From positions 5,137,971 to 5,201,970 of the forward strand of contig OX336338.1 of the NCBI GenBank assembly GCA_946902875.1: a DNA stretch of 64,000 nucleotides, read 5' to 3'. The DNA comes from Nematopogon swammerdamellus. Taxonomy: Eukaryota > Arthropoda > Insecta > Lepidoptera > Adelidae. Under the pieces are notes generated by a model. That model worked only from the letters and a program-made list of their open reading frames with translations, did not search any database and was not told where the DNA came from. This document shows, piece by piece, positions 55,456-64,000 of the stretch; within the stretch, counting starts at the first letter, position 1, and each line of letters opens with the position of its first letter. A program made the translations under genes and the position numbers.

Positions 55456-56164
55456 AACTAATTATGCAGTCAGGTAAGTAGAATATACATATGTAGGTAT
55501 ACCATTCAGATAACATGCTGCAAATTGGAGCAGGCGTGTCTCCACAAACAGCACAAGTTCACGATCATCACCCCGAGGGCCAGCCGTCGCCTCCCTCGAC
55601 CATATTTGAGGGTGAGAGCCGACCCGGTCCATGCGTCACCGTAAGCAAAGATCTAGAATTGTAATTGATGACGAATCGAATAATTATGAAACCGAAATGG
55701 ATGAATATTGACGCAAATCAAGACTAAATAAAAAATATTAGTTAACAAAATTGAGCGAAGAAGTACGATACAAAACATTCAGTGCTATACTATGTATTAA
55801 CCGGTCGTTAGTCCGTGATTTTGGCTTAGAAGATGTTTTTTTTTTCGAAAATTTCATATCCGGTAACGACGATCGGTTTTTATTCCAGCCAGTTGCATCG
55901 GGAATCGTAAATGAGGCCATAATGATCATGAATGTATAATAAATAACGATACAGTTGTATTGTATCACACACTCCTGTGATCTTGACATTGGTTCTGTGG
56001 TGGCGGAGGAGGTAGAATGAATCAATAATATTATATTAGGTATGCTTTCTAGACTGAAATATATGCACAATTTTTATGTGTGGAATGTGCAAGCCTTATA
56101 TTATATTATACATTCCCACACTCAAGTCTTTTGCTACTACCTACTTATATCTCACAACATACGA
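55456..56164. other. Stretch with no supported gene
   Basis: A 62-codon frame at 55751-55939 and its 110-codon complement have no family signature. Confidence 0.4.
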
Positions 56165-56297
56165 CTCTCAAACATCCAAAGGTTGACTGGGAGAAATCCC
56201 TGTTAAGGGATAAGTCCGCCTTTCCCCCTCATGTACATTACTTAATTGTCTGTTTGTGTAAAATGTTTTCTGGAGCAATAAAGTATTTCTATCTATT

Positions 56298-56378
<81 letters not shown>

Positions 56379-56390
56379 TTATCTATATAT
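56165..56390 (+). repeat. LINE 3' end K, copy 2, with long (ATCT)n tail
   Basis: The same GGGATAAGTCCGCCTTTC and TTTTCTGGAGCAATAAAG as copy 1, then about 25 tandem ATCT units (56285-56385). The microsatellite is the expanded LINE tail. The 146-codon frame through it is spurious. Confidence 0.8.
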
Positions 56391-56399
56391 ATTATTATA

Positions 56400-56818
56400 T
56401 AAAAGTCTCATTAGTATAAAAAATACTAATAAGACTTTTATGTCGTTAAAAAAATATAAAAAAAAGTCCTTCCGTGTCAATCCTGAACCATCGTGCATAG
56501 CAAAAACTCGTATAGAGTAGACCGCATCCATCCTCTTTACAAAACCAATCGAATACAAATGTCCACGCACACTGTGCTCTACATTTCTAAATTGCATTCA
56601 CGTTGTTGTGAAAACATCATTGTTTTCACAACAACGTCGCCGATCGGTGCAAACGTGAACGGAATATTCATATATTCCGTTCACGTTTGCACCGATCGGC
56701 GGTTCGCCGCCACCTCTCTCATATACGACCCGTGTTAAAATTAGGTTTTTGTCAAACAACGCAGGACGATGTTTCCACCAAACATCGTTAATCATAATAG
56801 CTAAGGGAATATTCCCTT
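56400..56818. repeat. Cluster of five hairpins/palindromes
   Basis: 56400-56440 has 18-bp arms. 56601-56636 has 16-bp perfect arms with loop TCAT. 56639-56700 has 29-bp perfect arms, also with loop TCAT. 56766-56788 has 9-bp arms. 56803-56818 is a 16-bp perfect palindrome AAGGGAATATTCCCTT. The second and third are only two bases apart. Confidence 0.88.
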
Positions 56819-57400
56819 GATTGGCATGTCCGTGTATATCACAAGGATTTGGCGTACACGTTTAAACTAAACGGGATTCTTGTTTATCTTTTTAATTTAG
56901 GGCCAATAGATCTGGCAATAGGAACACCTTCTAGAGAAGCATTATTTTTAAGAAAATATCACAAATGTTAGACCAGAGGAAATATTTATAGACCGGCGGG
57001 TTTGGCCAACACGAAATTATCTAGCTAGGAATATGGTTGGTTTTAGTAGAATTGTAAAACGAGAAACCGGCAACCTTTTATAACTAAGATCATCAAGATT
57101 CGTAGAAGGCAACATATTTCCGACAACAAGAAATGGGACATCATTTGCCATCAGCTCATAATTTTTTCCCCATCAGCTGTAATATTAATCGTGAAGTCAT
57201 GGCATGGCGGAAATGGACTGAGCGCGCGCGCGTCGACATACTACTCGCACAAGTTCGTCCCAGGTCTCGTCGCGTCCTCGCCGCGCCAGCGCAGCGCCTT
57301 ACCACTCGGTTTATTTGTTTTGTGAATTATGACAACGGCGTAAACAAAGTCAGCCGACAACGCGACGGGTGAGCCGAGAACTCGCCGCCTCCGCACCGCC
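56819..57400. other. Stretch with no firmly supported gene
   Basis: A plus-strand frame near 56970-57080 reads RPEEIFIDRRVWPTRNYLA and NMVGFSRIVKRETGNLL before a stop. I do not recognise it and there is no start. 57220-57430 is CpG-rich. Confidence 0.35.
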
Positions 57401-57818
57401 CCAAAAGGCGGTACACTACCCGCTAGTACTCTAATCTTACATCTAATAGGAAACATTAGGGCGAGGGATGGAACTGATATCTCTGAATCACATGGCGACG
57501 ACGGTCGTTAGTACTGAGTTCAAATATCGAATGGAATGGCTCTCTGAAAAGCGTTTTTAATCGTATAGTAATGCCTTCAATTGACACTTAAAAGAATTTT
57601 AAATATATGCCTGTTTTTTTTAGTTTGATTAAATCTCATGTGGGAAAGTATGGAAAAATGATTCGATATATTTTTATCCGACTGCGCGAAGCAAAAAGAA
57701 GGGTAATGTTTTTACATAAATATTACTTAGCGAAGTTTAGCACCTTCTTGGTTTTATAGTTAATTAAACAGTTCTATAGTTCTTTTGCTAGTTGATTCGA
57801 ATGGATGAATTAACTAAC

Positions 57819-57978
57819 CTCTTATTTGAAGAGCCGTGAACGATGAAGCGGTGTTGTGGTCAAAGTTGTTTGGGGTCAGCGCAACGTCGGTGCCTCGTCG
57901 CTGGTGAGTGGAGGTAAGTAAGTAGAGGCGAGAGGTAACCGGAACACAGCTGTCTCCGGCCGTGTGTCACGCGCGACT
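57819..57978 (-). other. Candidate non-coding first exon (5' UTR)
   Basis: The 160-nt minus-strand segment runs from a TCAGT initiator (A at 57978) to a good donor, GAG/GTTAGT (exon ends at 57819). It contains no ATG, so it would be 5' UTR only. It is in the same orientation as the M13 gene and could be its first exon, about 46 kb upstream of the anchor exon, or belong to an unseen gene. The splice to a downstream exon is inference. Confidence 0.5.
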
Positions 57979-58011
57979 GAGTCGCGGCGCGGTTTTACTC
58001 TCGCTTTTATA
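57976..58011 (-). promoter_or_regulatory. Core promoter: TATA box plus initiator, minus strand
   Basis: TATAAAA (first T at 58011) lies 33 bp upstream of the A of TCAGT (57978). This is the exact spacing and initiator consensus of arthropod TATA promoters. The surroundings (57950-58120) are CpG-rich, unlike most of the window. Confidence 0.62.
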
Positions 58012-58094
58012 CGCTCCGCCCTAGGCTTCACCGTCCGGTGAGGAGGCGGCGCGGGGGGAGGCGCGCGCGCGGCGCGCGACGCGGCGCGGGCCGA

Positions 58095-58145
58095 GAGCGC
58101 GGAGTGCAGTAGGAAAGACTTCAACGGGCAGCAGAGGAAACCCGT
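58095..58145 (+). other. Possible divergent first exon
   Basis: GGAAACCCGT/GTAAGT at 58145/58146 is a strong plus-strand donor at the edge of the same CpG-rich block, about 130-170 bp from the minus-strand start site. No TATA or clear initiator is visible on this strand. Confidence 0.25.
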
Positions 58146-58271
58146 GTAAGTTTTCAATTTTAAGTTTTATACCCATTATCAACAACGGAAGCATGTGTAT
58201 GCGTGTCTGTATGTTTATGAGCATGTTTGCCTTTCCCTACGAATAAATTGTCAGATAAAAAAAATATGTAG

Positions 58272-58375
58272 ACAGGGTGTCCCGAAATTCAACGCCAAGC
58301 GGGAACCCGAGAGTGGGCCAGTTTATGACTACCCAGGGAAAAATAAGAAAAAAAAATCGAAGTATATTTTTTTAT
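58272..58375 (+). mobile_element. DNA element R, solo end
   Basis: GGGTGTCCCGAAATTCAACG and the next 70 bp match one terminal repeat of the element at 60709-61093. Confidence 0.65.
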
Positions 58376-58659
58376 GATATCAAATCATATCAAATCAAAT
58401 ATCTTTATTGCACTCAGAAATTGTACAACAGGCAAATACATAACTCTAAATATAGGCGTAAGCATTTTATTGAAAAAAACGTTGAAATGGACATTTCGTA
58501 CAACATTTTAGGTACTATTATGATTTATCTCTTTATTTAGACGTTTTTCTTTAGAAAAATATTCATATAATTATATATATATATATATATATTAATTATA
58601 TATGTAGGTACGAAATCTAAAAAATTAATACAAACAGAATCAAACATTTAAAAAACGGG
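58376..58659. other. Probable reversed LINE 3' end and (TA)n
   Basis: ATCAAATCAAATATCTTTAT at 58391 looks like a reversed LINE tail. (TA)n lies at 58574-58593. Confidence 0.4.
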
Positions 58660-58975
58660 ATTATCGCCGGCGGCGGGAGAAAAGCCTCCAAGCGCGCCGA
58701 CGGATGCAAACCGTGGCTGCGGAACTCTCCGAGACGACGCGAGACTAGCTTCGGGCGATGGGGTGTGGTAATAGACACGTAGGCCACCACCACCCCCATC
58801 TTCGAGAGCTCCGTATCCGCCGGACTGCACGGTGATGTCGTCGCGCAGCCTTTTCACATATCTCGTTCTTCGCGCGCGCATCGTCTCACAGTTGCACTGC
58901 ACCACCACCGGTAGCGGGGGCAGTAGACAGGGCGCGAGGTCCCGATGACCCCAAGCTGGCCGGTGGTGCTATTTT
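58660..58975 (-). repeat. GC-rich dispersed repeat Q, copy 2
   Basis: Reverse complement of the 52078-52385 blocks, with indels. Confidence 0.7.
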
Positions 58976-59240
58976 AATAACGCAGCTCAGCCTTCGACCT
59001 CGCCCTGCGTGACTTCCTGTCTTCTTCTTCTCCTTGTATATAAAAACCGTTAAGCTCGAACGCATAATATTATCATCACGCAATTGCTTAGCTCGTATTC
59101 TACGAAAATAGTCATTATAATTTTTTCATCCGGCAGCTAAACAAAGTTTCGCCCTAAGGGCGAGGCCGAATTCAATGTAGAACCGTGCAAGTTGACTGTC
59201 CGCAAAAATTATACGACATCATGAAGGTGCAATAGATCGA

Positions 59241-59390
59241 AAATTTGGAGATAATACGTAACGGCCCGGTGGTGTAGTTGGTTATCGCGTTGGCGGCTCA
59301 AGGCAGAGACCCAGGTTCAAATCCTGGTCGGGATGTATTTTTTTCCAATGATTTTCGATTTGCATTTTTCTAATTAAAAATATATATAAA
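59241..59390 (+). repeat. Short tRNA-derived SINE D, copy 2
   Basis: tRNA-like segment at 59261-59334 with A box TGGTGTAGTTGG and B box GGTTCAAATCC, both consensus, followed closely by a T-run and the same AT-rich tail as copy 1. Confidence 0.8.
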
Positions 59391-59458
59391 GCGAGTACGT
59401 GCTTAGTACTAACATATAAAACATACTGTAATTTTTTTTAAATGATCGTTCGATTGCG

Positions 59459-59535
59459 TTAGTATGTAAAGCAGAGACGTAGAGCCCTTAAGCATAATAT
59501 GCTTAAGGGCTCTACGTCTCTGCTTTACATACTAA
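59459..59535. repeat. 77-bp perfect palindrome
   Basis: 37-bp perfect arms (TTAGTATGTAAAGCAGAGAC, then GTAGAGCCCTTAAGCAT) around AAT. Confidence 0.95.
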
Positions 59536-59660
59536 TTAATCAATTAATTAATGCAAATATAAATCTTCCCAAAGACTTACAGCACATTTGCTTACATTTT
59601 TGAAGTGAAACTACTAGTAAGATATCATTATTACTTTGCCCTATCACGACTCACTCACTA

Positions 59661-59694
59661 TAAACTGTACCGCACGTGCCGCCTGTTCAGCACG
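59661..59694 (+). promoter_or_regulatory. Weak candidate TATA/initiator pair, plus strand
   Basis: TATAAAC and TTCAGCA are about 30 bp apart, with a CACGTG E-box between them. There is no supporting exon, so this may be chance. Confidence 0.22.
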
Positions 59695-59954
59695 GAGAAG
59701 GTAGATAGAGTAGAGATAGAGGAGTTGTTAGTTGCTAGCTCTAGTTTCTAGTTAAACCCGTGTCACCCACCTAGTGCGAGGAGTAGAGAAGGGAAGCACG
59801 ACTTCGTAGTCCACCAATCACGCACTATTCAATTCAACTAGAGCTGGGTCTTCTTCCGAGCCGAACTTCTTGGATGATTTTTTTTTTGGAATACTGAGGA
59901 AAGTGACATTTAGAGTGTTGCCAGTTTCCGACAAATTTTAAATAGTCATGTAGT

Positions 59955-60285
59955 TGTTATCGATAATGTTATCGATTGATTAACTAGTGAAATTGTGTAA
60001 ATGCCAATATTTACTCAATTTTGGGTTTGATTGACAAAATCTTCCGCTAAATCTTGCTAGAAAAAAGTTAAGTTGACAGCACAACAGACAGGTATCGCAT
60101 AATGTGTGAAGGTGTGTCGTGTGTGTGTGTACACTAGTAATCTGTTGTGGGCACAGTGATACCAGAAATAAAATAATTTAAATTTCACATTATTTTAAAG
60201 TCGGGAAATTTAAACCGCATTATACCTAACACTTAAGATTATTCAATCGATAAAAGTCGATAGTATTTTATCGACTGTAATCACT
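59955..60285. promoter_or_regulatory. Cluster of CGATA motifs (DREF/BEAF-type sites)
   Basis: TTATCGATAATGTTATCGAT at 59958 and AATCGATAAAAGTCGATAGT plus TTTATCGACT at 60246-60281 give six or more CGATA words in 330 bp. In flies such clusters bind DREF and BEAF-32. The role here is inference. Confidence 0.35.
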
Positions 60286-60520
60286 AGTTGTGTGAAGCGT
60301 GCAAATAATGAAAATCAAACGTGACGTTCCTCCGTCTTCCAAAAACACGGACTATAGTTTTAATCTAAACATTCTTATAGAAAGGCTCTTGCACCCAATC
60401 TATAAATATGTTGGTCCATGACCCACAACCGGTTCCCGGAAATATTTCCAATCAAAATAAACATTTACGTACGTTAATGTCGTTGACCGTCGTAACGTTT
60501 CTACGAGTTATTTTGATAGC

Positions 60521-60559
60521 CAAATTGACAAACGATTTCGAAAATCGTTTATCAATTTG
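60521..60559. repeat. Hairpin with 18-bp arms
   Basis: CAAATTGACAAACGATTT and its complement with one mismatch around a 3-nt centre. Confidence 0.8.
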
Positions 60560-60708
60560 ACCGGAAGAATTGTAGGGGAAAATTATTCCGGCTCTAACTC
60601 TCGAGATATTTGCATATTACCATCGGCCACAACATTATGGTCATGTTAAAAATTGATTAGCTATTTTATTTTTTAAATGGCTCGTATTTAGGGTTGTTAT
60701 ATTTATAT

Positions 60709-61093
60709 ACGTGTCCCAAAACTCAACGTCAAGCGAAAACCAGGGAGTAGGCCAGTTTATGATTACCCAGGGAAAAATAAGAAAAAAAATCGAAGTCATT
60801 TGTTTTTTATAATATGAGCATTTTTTGAAAAACGTTGAATATTGACATTTCAGTCGAAAAATTTGCAGATATAATTGTTAAAATGTTTATATTGGAAGTC
60901 TAAATAACTTTGCTATTGACAACTATCCCAAATAAAACCAGAATGCCTGTAGTTTTACCAAAAATAAATATTCAGTTCAACTTTTTTCTAAAAAAATTAA
61001 TGACTCAAATTTTTTTTTTCTTATTTTACCCTGGATATTCATAAACTGGCTTACTCCCTGGTTCCCGCTTGGCGTTGAGTTTTGGGACATGTT
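60709..61093. mobile_element. DNA element R with terminal inverted repeats of about 80 bp
   Basis: GTGTCCCAAAACTCAACGTC at the left matches the complement at the right (ending TTGAGTTTTGGGACATG). Pairing continues through AGGCCAGTTTATGATTACCC and GGGAAAAATAAG. Non-coding interior, so a MITE. The GTGTCCC end suggests Tc1/mariner-like origin, which is inference. Confidence 0.78.
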
Positions 61094-61365
61094 GTATAAC
61101 TCTTGTTGTTGTCAAATATTTAGTTATGTAAGTGGGGTTTCTTCTGAAAAAAAAATTTGATCTGATTGATACTTTCGACCATTTTCAGTAAGAAATTAGT
61201 AAAATTGCAGGTAAATTGTTAATAAAAAATTATATATTTTCTTGTTGTTCAGGTACATCTATGCTTACGTACCTAGTTATACAATAATTATTTTTACGAG
61301 CCACTTAACTTTACTACTGTGAAGTTAGTGTAAAAATACAGTACAGTAATTAGATTTATGTTTTA
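61094..61365. other. Stretch with no supported gene
   Basis: Nothing recognised. Confidence 0.4.
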
Positions 61366-61625
61366 TGTACTGTGTGGTGTCGGTACTTAATAAGAATAGT
61401 CCCACTGCATCTCTCCCCGTGCATGTCGTAAAAGGCGAAGGCGCGAAGGGATAAGCGGCCTGCAGACACCCCGGTCGACTTGTGGCTTTCATGGAAGACA
61501 TAGACTGGCTGGGGTGGCTGGAGACTGTGGGGTTTTGCGCGAAGGTCCCCAACCAGGCGGGATTAGTTTGCAGGCCTAGAGCCAACCCCAAACCAAAACA
61601 ACAACAACAACAACAACATGTATGT
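61366..61625 (+). repeat. Repeat family B head followed by an (AAC)n-tailed fragment
   Basis: TGTGTGGTGTCGGTACTTAA through GCATGTCGTAAAAGGCGA is the shared head. 61455-61620 is different sequence (GGTCGACTTGTGGCTTTC to CCAACCCCAAACC) ending in (AAC)n. Overlapping frames on both strands are not supported as genes. Confidence 0.6.
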
Positions 61626-61629
61626 TTTA

Positions 61630-61870
61630 TATCTTTATTGAACACCAATTTATACAAATTAGGCACAATAGGCGAGCTTAATGCCGTGAGGCATTCTATT
61701 CTAAATAACCTTTGGGATGTGGGAAAAGTATATGCAGGCGAACAATAATAATTTGTGGCAATGTATTAAGCAGTAAATCAATATGATCAACTGTAAACGA
61801 ATAGGTACTACATAAATAGTTAATTACGCATATATGTATATATTTATGTATATAATATACTTACATAATA
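61630..61870 (+). repeat. Dispersed repeat Y, copy 3
   Basis: Colinear with 45800-46035. Confidence 0.75.
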
Positions 61871-61904
61871 TTATGTACGAATGACAAGAGAGAGAGAGAA
61901 GAGG

Positions 61905-62092
61905 GGTCGGTCGAAACGGCTATGTAAATAGTTCGTGTTTTCCGTCCAGTTTAGTGTAGCCGACATGAAATGAAGGGAAGCACTGACATGGCACCTAGTT
62001 CACCCTGTGTTATGGGCTGACATCACGGATGTTGTAGGTGATGTAGCCAACCGTGTCAGGTTCCATAAAAAAAAAGAAAAAAAGTTGAGTCA
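61905..62092 (+). repeat. SINE family A, tail-end copy
   Basis: Starts at GTCGGTCGAAACGGCTATGT and runs to the A-run. No head. Confidence 0.8.
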
Positions 62093-62149
62093 AGATATGG
62101 ATGCAATTAAACTAACTTCACGCGGTAAAAAAAGTTAAATTACAAATTC

Positions 62150-62480
62150 AAAAAACCCAAAATAATTTCCGTTTAGTTACGTAAAGGAGTCGGGGGCCCG
62201 CTAAGTTTTTAAATTTGTAATTCAACTGTTATTTCAAACTTTTTTTTTAAAAACCGCATCCAAATCCGTCCTTCCATTTGATTAGGTACTTCATAATTAA
62301 TTGATTACTAACACAGCTAAGAATCATCCCGGTTAAACCAGCGTTCTAATAAAAAAACCGCATCCAAATAGGCCCATCCGTTTGGGAGCTACGATGCCAC
62401 AGACAGACAGACACACACACACACACAGACAGACGGAGGCGTCAAACTTATAACACCCCTCTTTTTCATTGGGGGTTAAT
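62150..62480 (-). repeat. Dispersed repeat F, copy 3
   Basis: The reverse of 21195-21500, including the (ACAG)n/(AC)n tract and ACTTATAACACCCCTC. Confidence 0.75.
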
Positions 62481-62569
62481 AAGCTAGTTTAGAATACAAA
62501 GAAAAATAAATCAAATTGAATGGACTTTTCTGGTTTTTATTACTCGACTTCGGTGAAGTTAAGTAAGGA

Positions 62570-62795
62570 GGGTTTTTATGGAAATTGACGCTGTTGGCTA
62601 CATCACCTATGTACAACATCCGTGATGTAAGCCCATAACACCGCGTGAACTAGGTGCCATGTCAGTTCTTACCTTCATTTCCTGTCGGCTACACTGAACT
62701 GGACGGAAAACACGAACTAAACTATTTACATAGCCGTTTCAACCGACGACGTTTCATTCAGTGCGGTGGTACCAACCCCGGCGGGCTTTCTTACA
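62570..62795 (-). repeat. SINE family A, truncated copy
   Basis: Tail and distal body up to GTTGGTACCACCGCACTG. Confidence 0.78.
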
Positions 62796-63031
62796 CCAAT
62801 TCTTAGGTTAGGTACCATATTATAGGCATGATACGTGGCGCTGTGATTGCCACGGGCGCGCCGCGCCGCCCGGGCGCCGAATGCCCGCCTACGCTTACTT
62901 GACTGCTTGACTGCGTTTCCTGTTTTCAATTAAATTCCTAAGAGCTAATAAAACATCCTTGGTGAAGAAAGTTGGTACATACACACTTGGTACATAGTCA
63001 CATAGACGTGTGTAGGCAGATGCACACGCGA
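62796..63031. other. Stretch with a GC-rich block at 62845-62890
   Basis: No gene supported. Confidence 0.4.
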
Positions 63032-63485
63032 CGTTTCCCGGTACGACACCTGAAAGCCTTTTTTAATCCTGCGAATCCCTCAATCCTCCCGGGGCGAACC
63101 AACTGAAGCCGATATTCGTTTGGTCGTTTATTTAATTTGGTAGCTCAGTGGTAAGAGTGTAGGGTTTGTATTTTTTGACCATTGGCCAATTTTTTTTTTG
63201 TTTTGAATGCTAGGGTGTTAAATTTTTTTAGGGTGTTTAGTTTTGTTCATTACCACCTAAAAGCTTTGTTGTCGGAAATACAAACGTAACAAAAACGACA
63301 TGCACCGCCTCAACATTAGGTTAGGGTTAATATATAGAAGATGCGTCGCGACCAAAACATAACTTATTTATCACTTGCCGAAGTCGAAACTAACATGCAC
63401 CGCCCACTACATGCAAGGAATAGGATTGCAGGATTGAGGGATTCGCAGGATTGAAAAAGGCTTTCAGGTGGCGGACCGGGCGTTT
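63032..63485. mobile_element. MITE-like element with terminal inverted repeats of about 45 bp
   Basis: CCCGGTACGACACCTGAAAG, then CCTTTTTTAATCCTGCGAAT, at the left pair with the right end. CGTTT flanks both sides (63032-63036 and 63481-63485). The interior contains a tRNA D-arm-like word TGGTAGCTCAGTGGTAAGAG at 63139. Confidence 0.68.
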
Positions 63486-63496
63486 CCCATTCAGAC

Positions 63497-63760
63497 GGTG
63501 GCGCCATCTAGGAACGTCTTCTGCTAATTTAAAAATCTTTCTTCACAAATCTTGAAAAAATTTAATATCTCCACGTGGTAGTATTTCGATCTAGGAGAGA
63601 AGGTTTTTTTTACTAAACTGACGCTATATTTCTACATACCAACTCAAATGTATACAAAGCCTCGAGATATTAGGGACACAACATAAAAGATACATTAGTT
63701 AGACATTCAGTTGCCTACCTCCCATTCTATGTTAGGTCGTTGTTCCTAGATGGCGCCACC
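63497..63760. repeat. 19-bp perfect inverted repeats 226 bp apart
   Basis: GGTGGCGCCATCTAGGAAC at 63497-63515 and its exact complement at 63742-63760. No target duplication is seen, so an element or a paired binding site are both possible. Confidence 0.7.
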
Positions 63761-63900
63761 AGTGTGTTCCGTTATAAAAATCAATTCGTGCCGCACGTCC
63801 ACACATAAGTACATAATGTGTATATAATATGCGCCGCCTACGAACGAACGTGGGATGGTAGGTACCTATATGTTTTCTATCGGTATTCATTCAGTTTGAT

Positions 63901-63962
63901 ATGTATTCCGCCGGCATAGAGGTGCGTCCGCCGCGCTCCCCATTTGTCGCCGAAGTTTACTT
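63901..63962 (+). CDS. Weak candidate first coding exon of a plus-strand gene
   Basis: The plus-strand ATG at 63901 opens a frame MYSAGIEVRPPRSPFVAEVY that reaches a strong donor, TT/GTAAGT, at 63963. A TCAGT initiator (A at 63893) with TATATG 26 bp upstream precedes it. Promoter, ATG and donor in order are suggestive, but the exon is 62 nt and I do not recognise the peptide. Confidence 0.28.
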
Positions 63963-64000
63963 GTAAGTAAAACATAAAAGAAAATCCTGTGAATTAATTG

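Noticed and set aside
56080..56520. 146-codon plus-strand frame, the longest in the window
   Set aside because: Runs through (ATCT)n and a LINE tail; the Ser-Ile-Tyr-Leu repeats are simple-sequence translation.
59261..59334. Functional tRNA gene
   Set aside because: A and B boxes are good but the anticodon arm is poor. The second copy at 46061 shares upstream and downstream sequence, so it is a SINE.
61482..61748. 88-codon plus-strand and 113-codon minus-strand frames
   Set aside because: They cross the boundaries of repeat B, an (AAC)n tail and repeat Y, and so combine unrelated pieces.

Overview
The window looks like euchromatic insect DNA from a moth or butterfly (Lepidoptera). It is AT-rich, genes are interrupted by large introns, and it is packed with short dispersed repeats typical of that order. 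These include tRNA-headed SINEs, Helitron-like 3' ends with the GCGAGCGAAGCCGCGGGC hairpin followed by CTAG, repeats carrying GGGTTCCGTA plus (CTGT)n, RTE- and jockey-like LINE remnants, and TTAA-flanked foldback elements. Nothing looks bacterial, organellar or viral, and there is no CRISPR array. Species assignment is inference.

The only protein gene I can support well is on the minus strand. It is the N-terminal part of an M13 (neprilysin-like) zinc metallopeptidase. Three coding exons with matching splice sites and phases (phase 1 at both joins) lie at 11438-11571 (cytosolic tail plus membrane anchor), 1260-1373 (stalk plus the first conserved cysteine pair) and 60-305 (start of the ectodomain, with PCDDFYDFACG). 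The gene runs off the left edge before the catalytic HEXXH domain. Its start codon exon was not found. A GC-rich minus-strand core promoter with TATA box and initiator, and a non-coding first exon with a good donor, sit at 57819-58011. These could be the start of this gene, making most of the window its first introns, or could belong to another gene. A weak candidate first coding exon of a plus-strand gene lies at 63901-63962.

The rest is mobile DNA, layered and nested. (1) SINE-like retroposons share a central domain and carry interchangeable heads: a tRNA-like head with an embedded 5S rRNA segment, a class II tRNA-like head, and a head starting CCGTGTGGGGCC. (2) 5'-truncated LINE remnants include RTE-type pieces, one broken by an inversion and one with a (CTGA)n tail inside a SINE. 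(3) Foldback DNA elements include two TTAA-flanked elements, a 370-bp near-perfect palindrome, a hAT element with an exact 8-bp target duplication and two SINEs nested inside, and two tiny palindromic insertions (55 bp and 25 bp) each flanked by an exact 8-bp duplication. (4) There are Helitron-like elements with internal minisatellites. (5) A 100-bp satellite forms an array of ten direct copies followed by two inverted copies (14811-16045). (6) An unusual number of short, near-perfect palindromes is present, with a dense cluster at 56400-56818.

Most positions come from reading the sequence by eye. Exon and target-duplication boundaries are exact. Repeat boundaries are good to roughly 5-20 bp.
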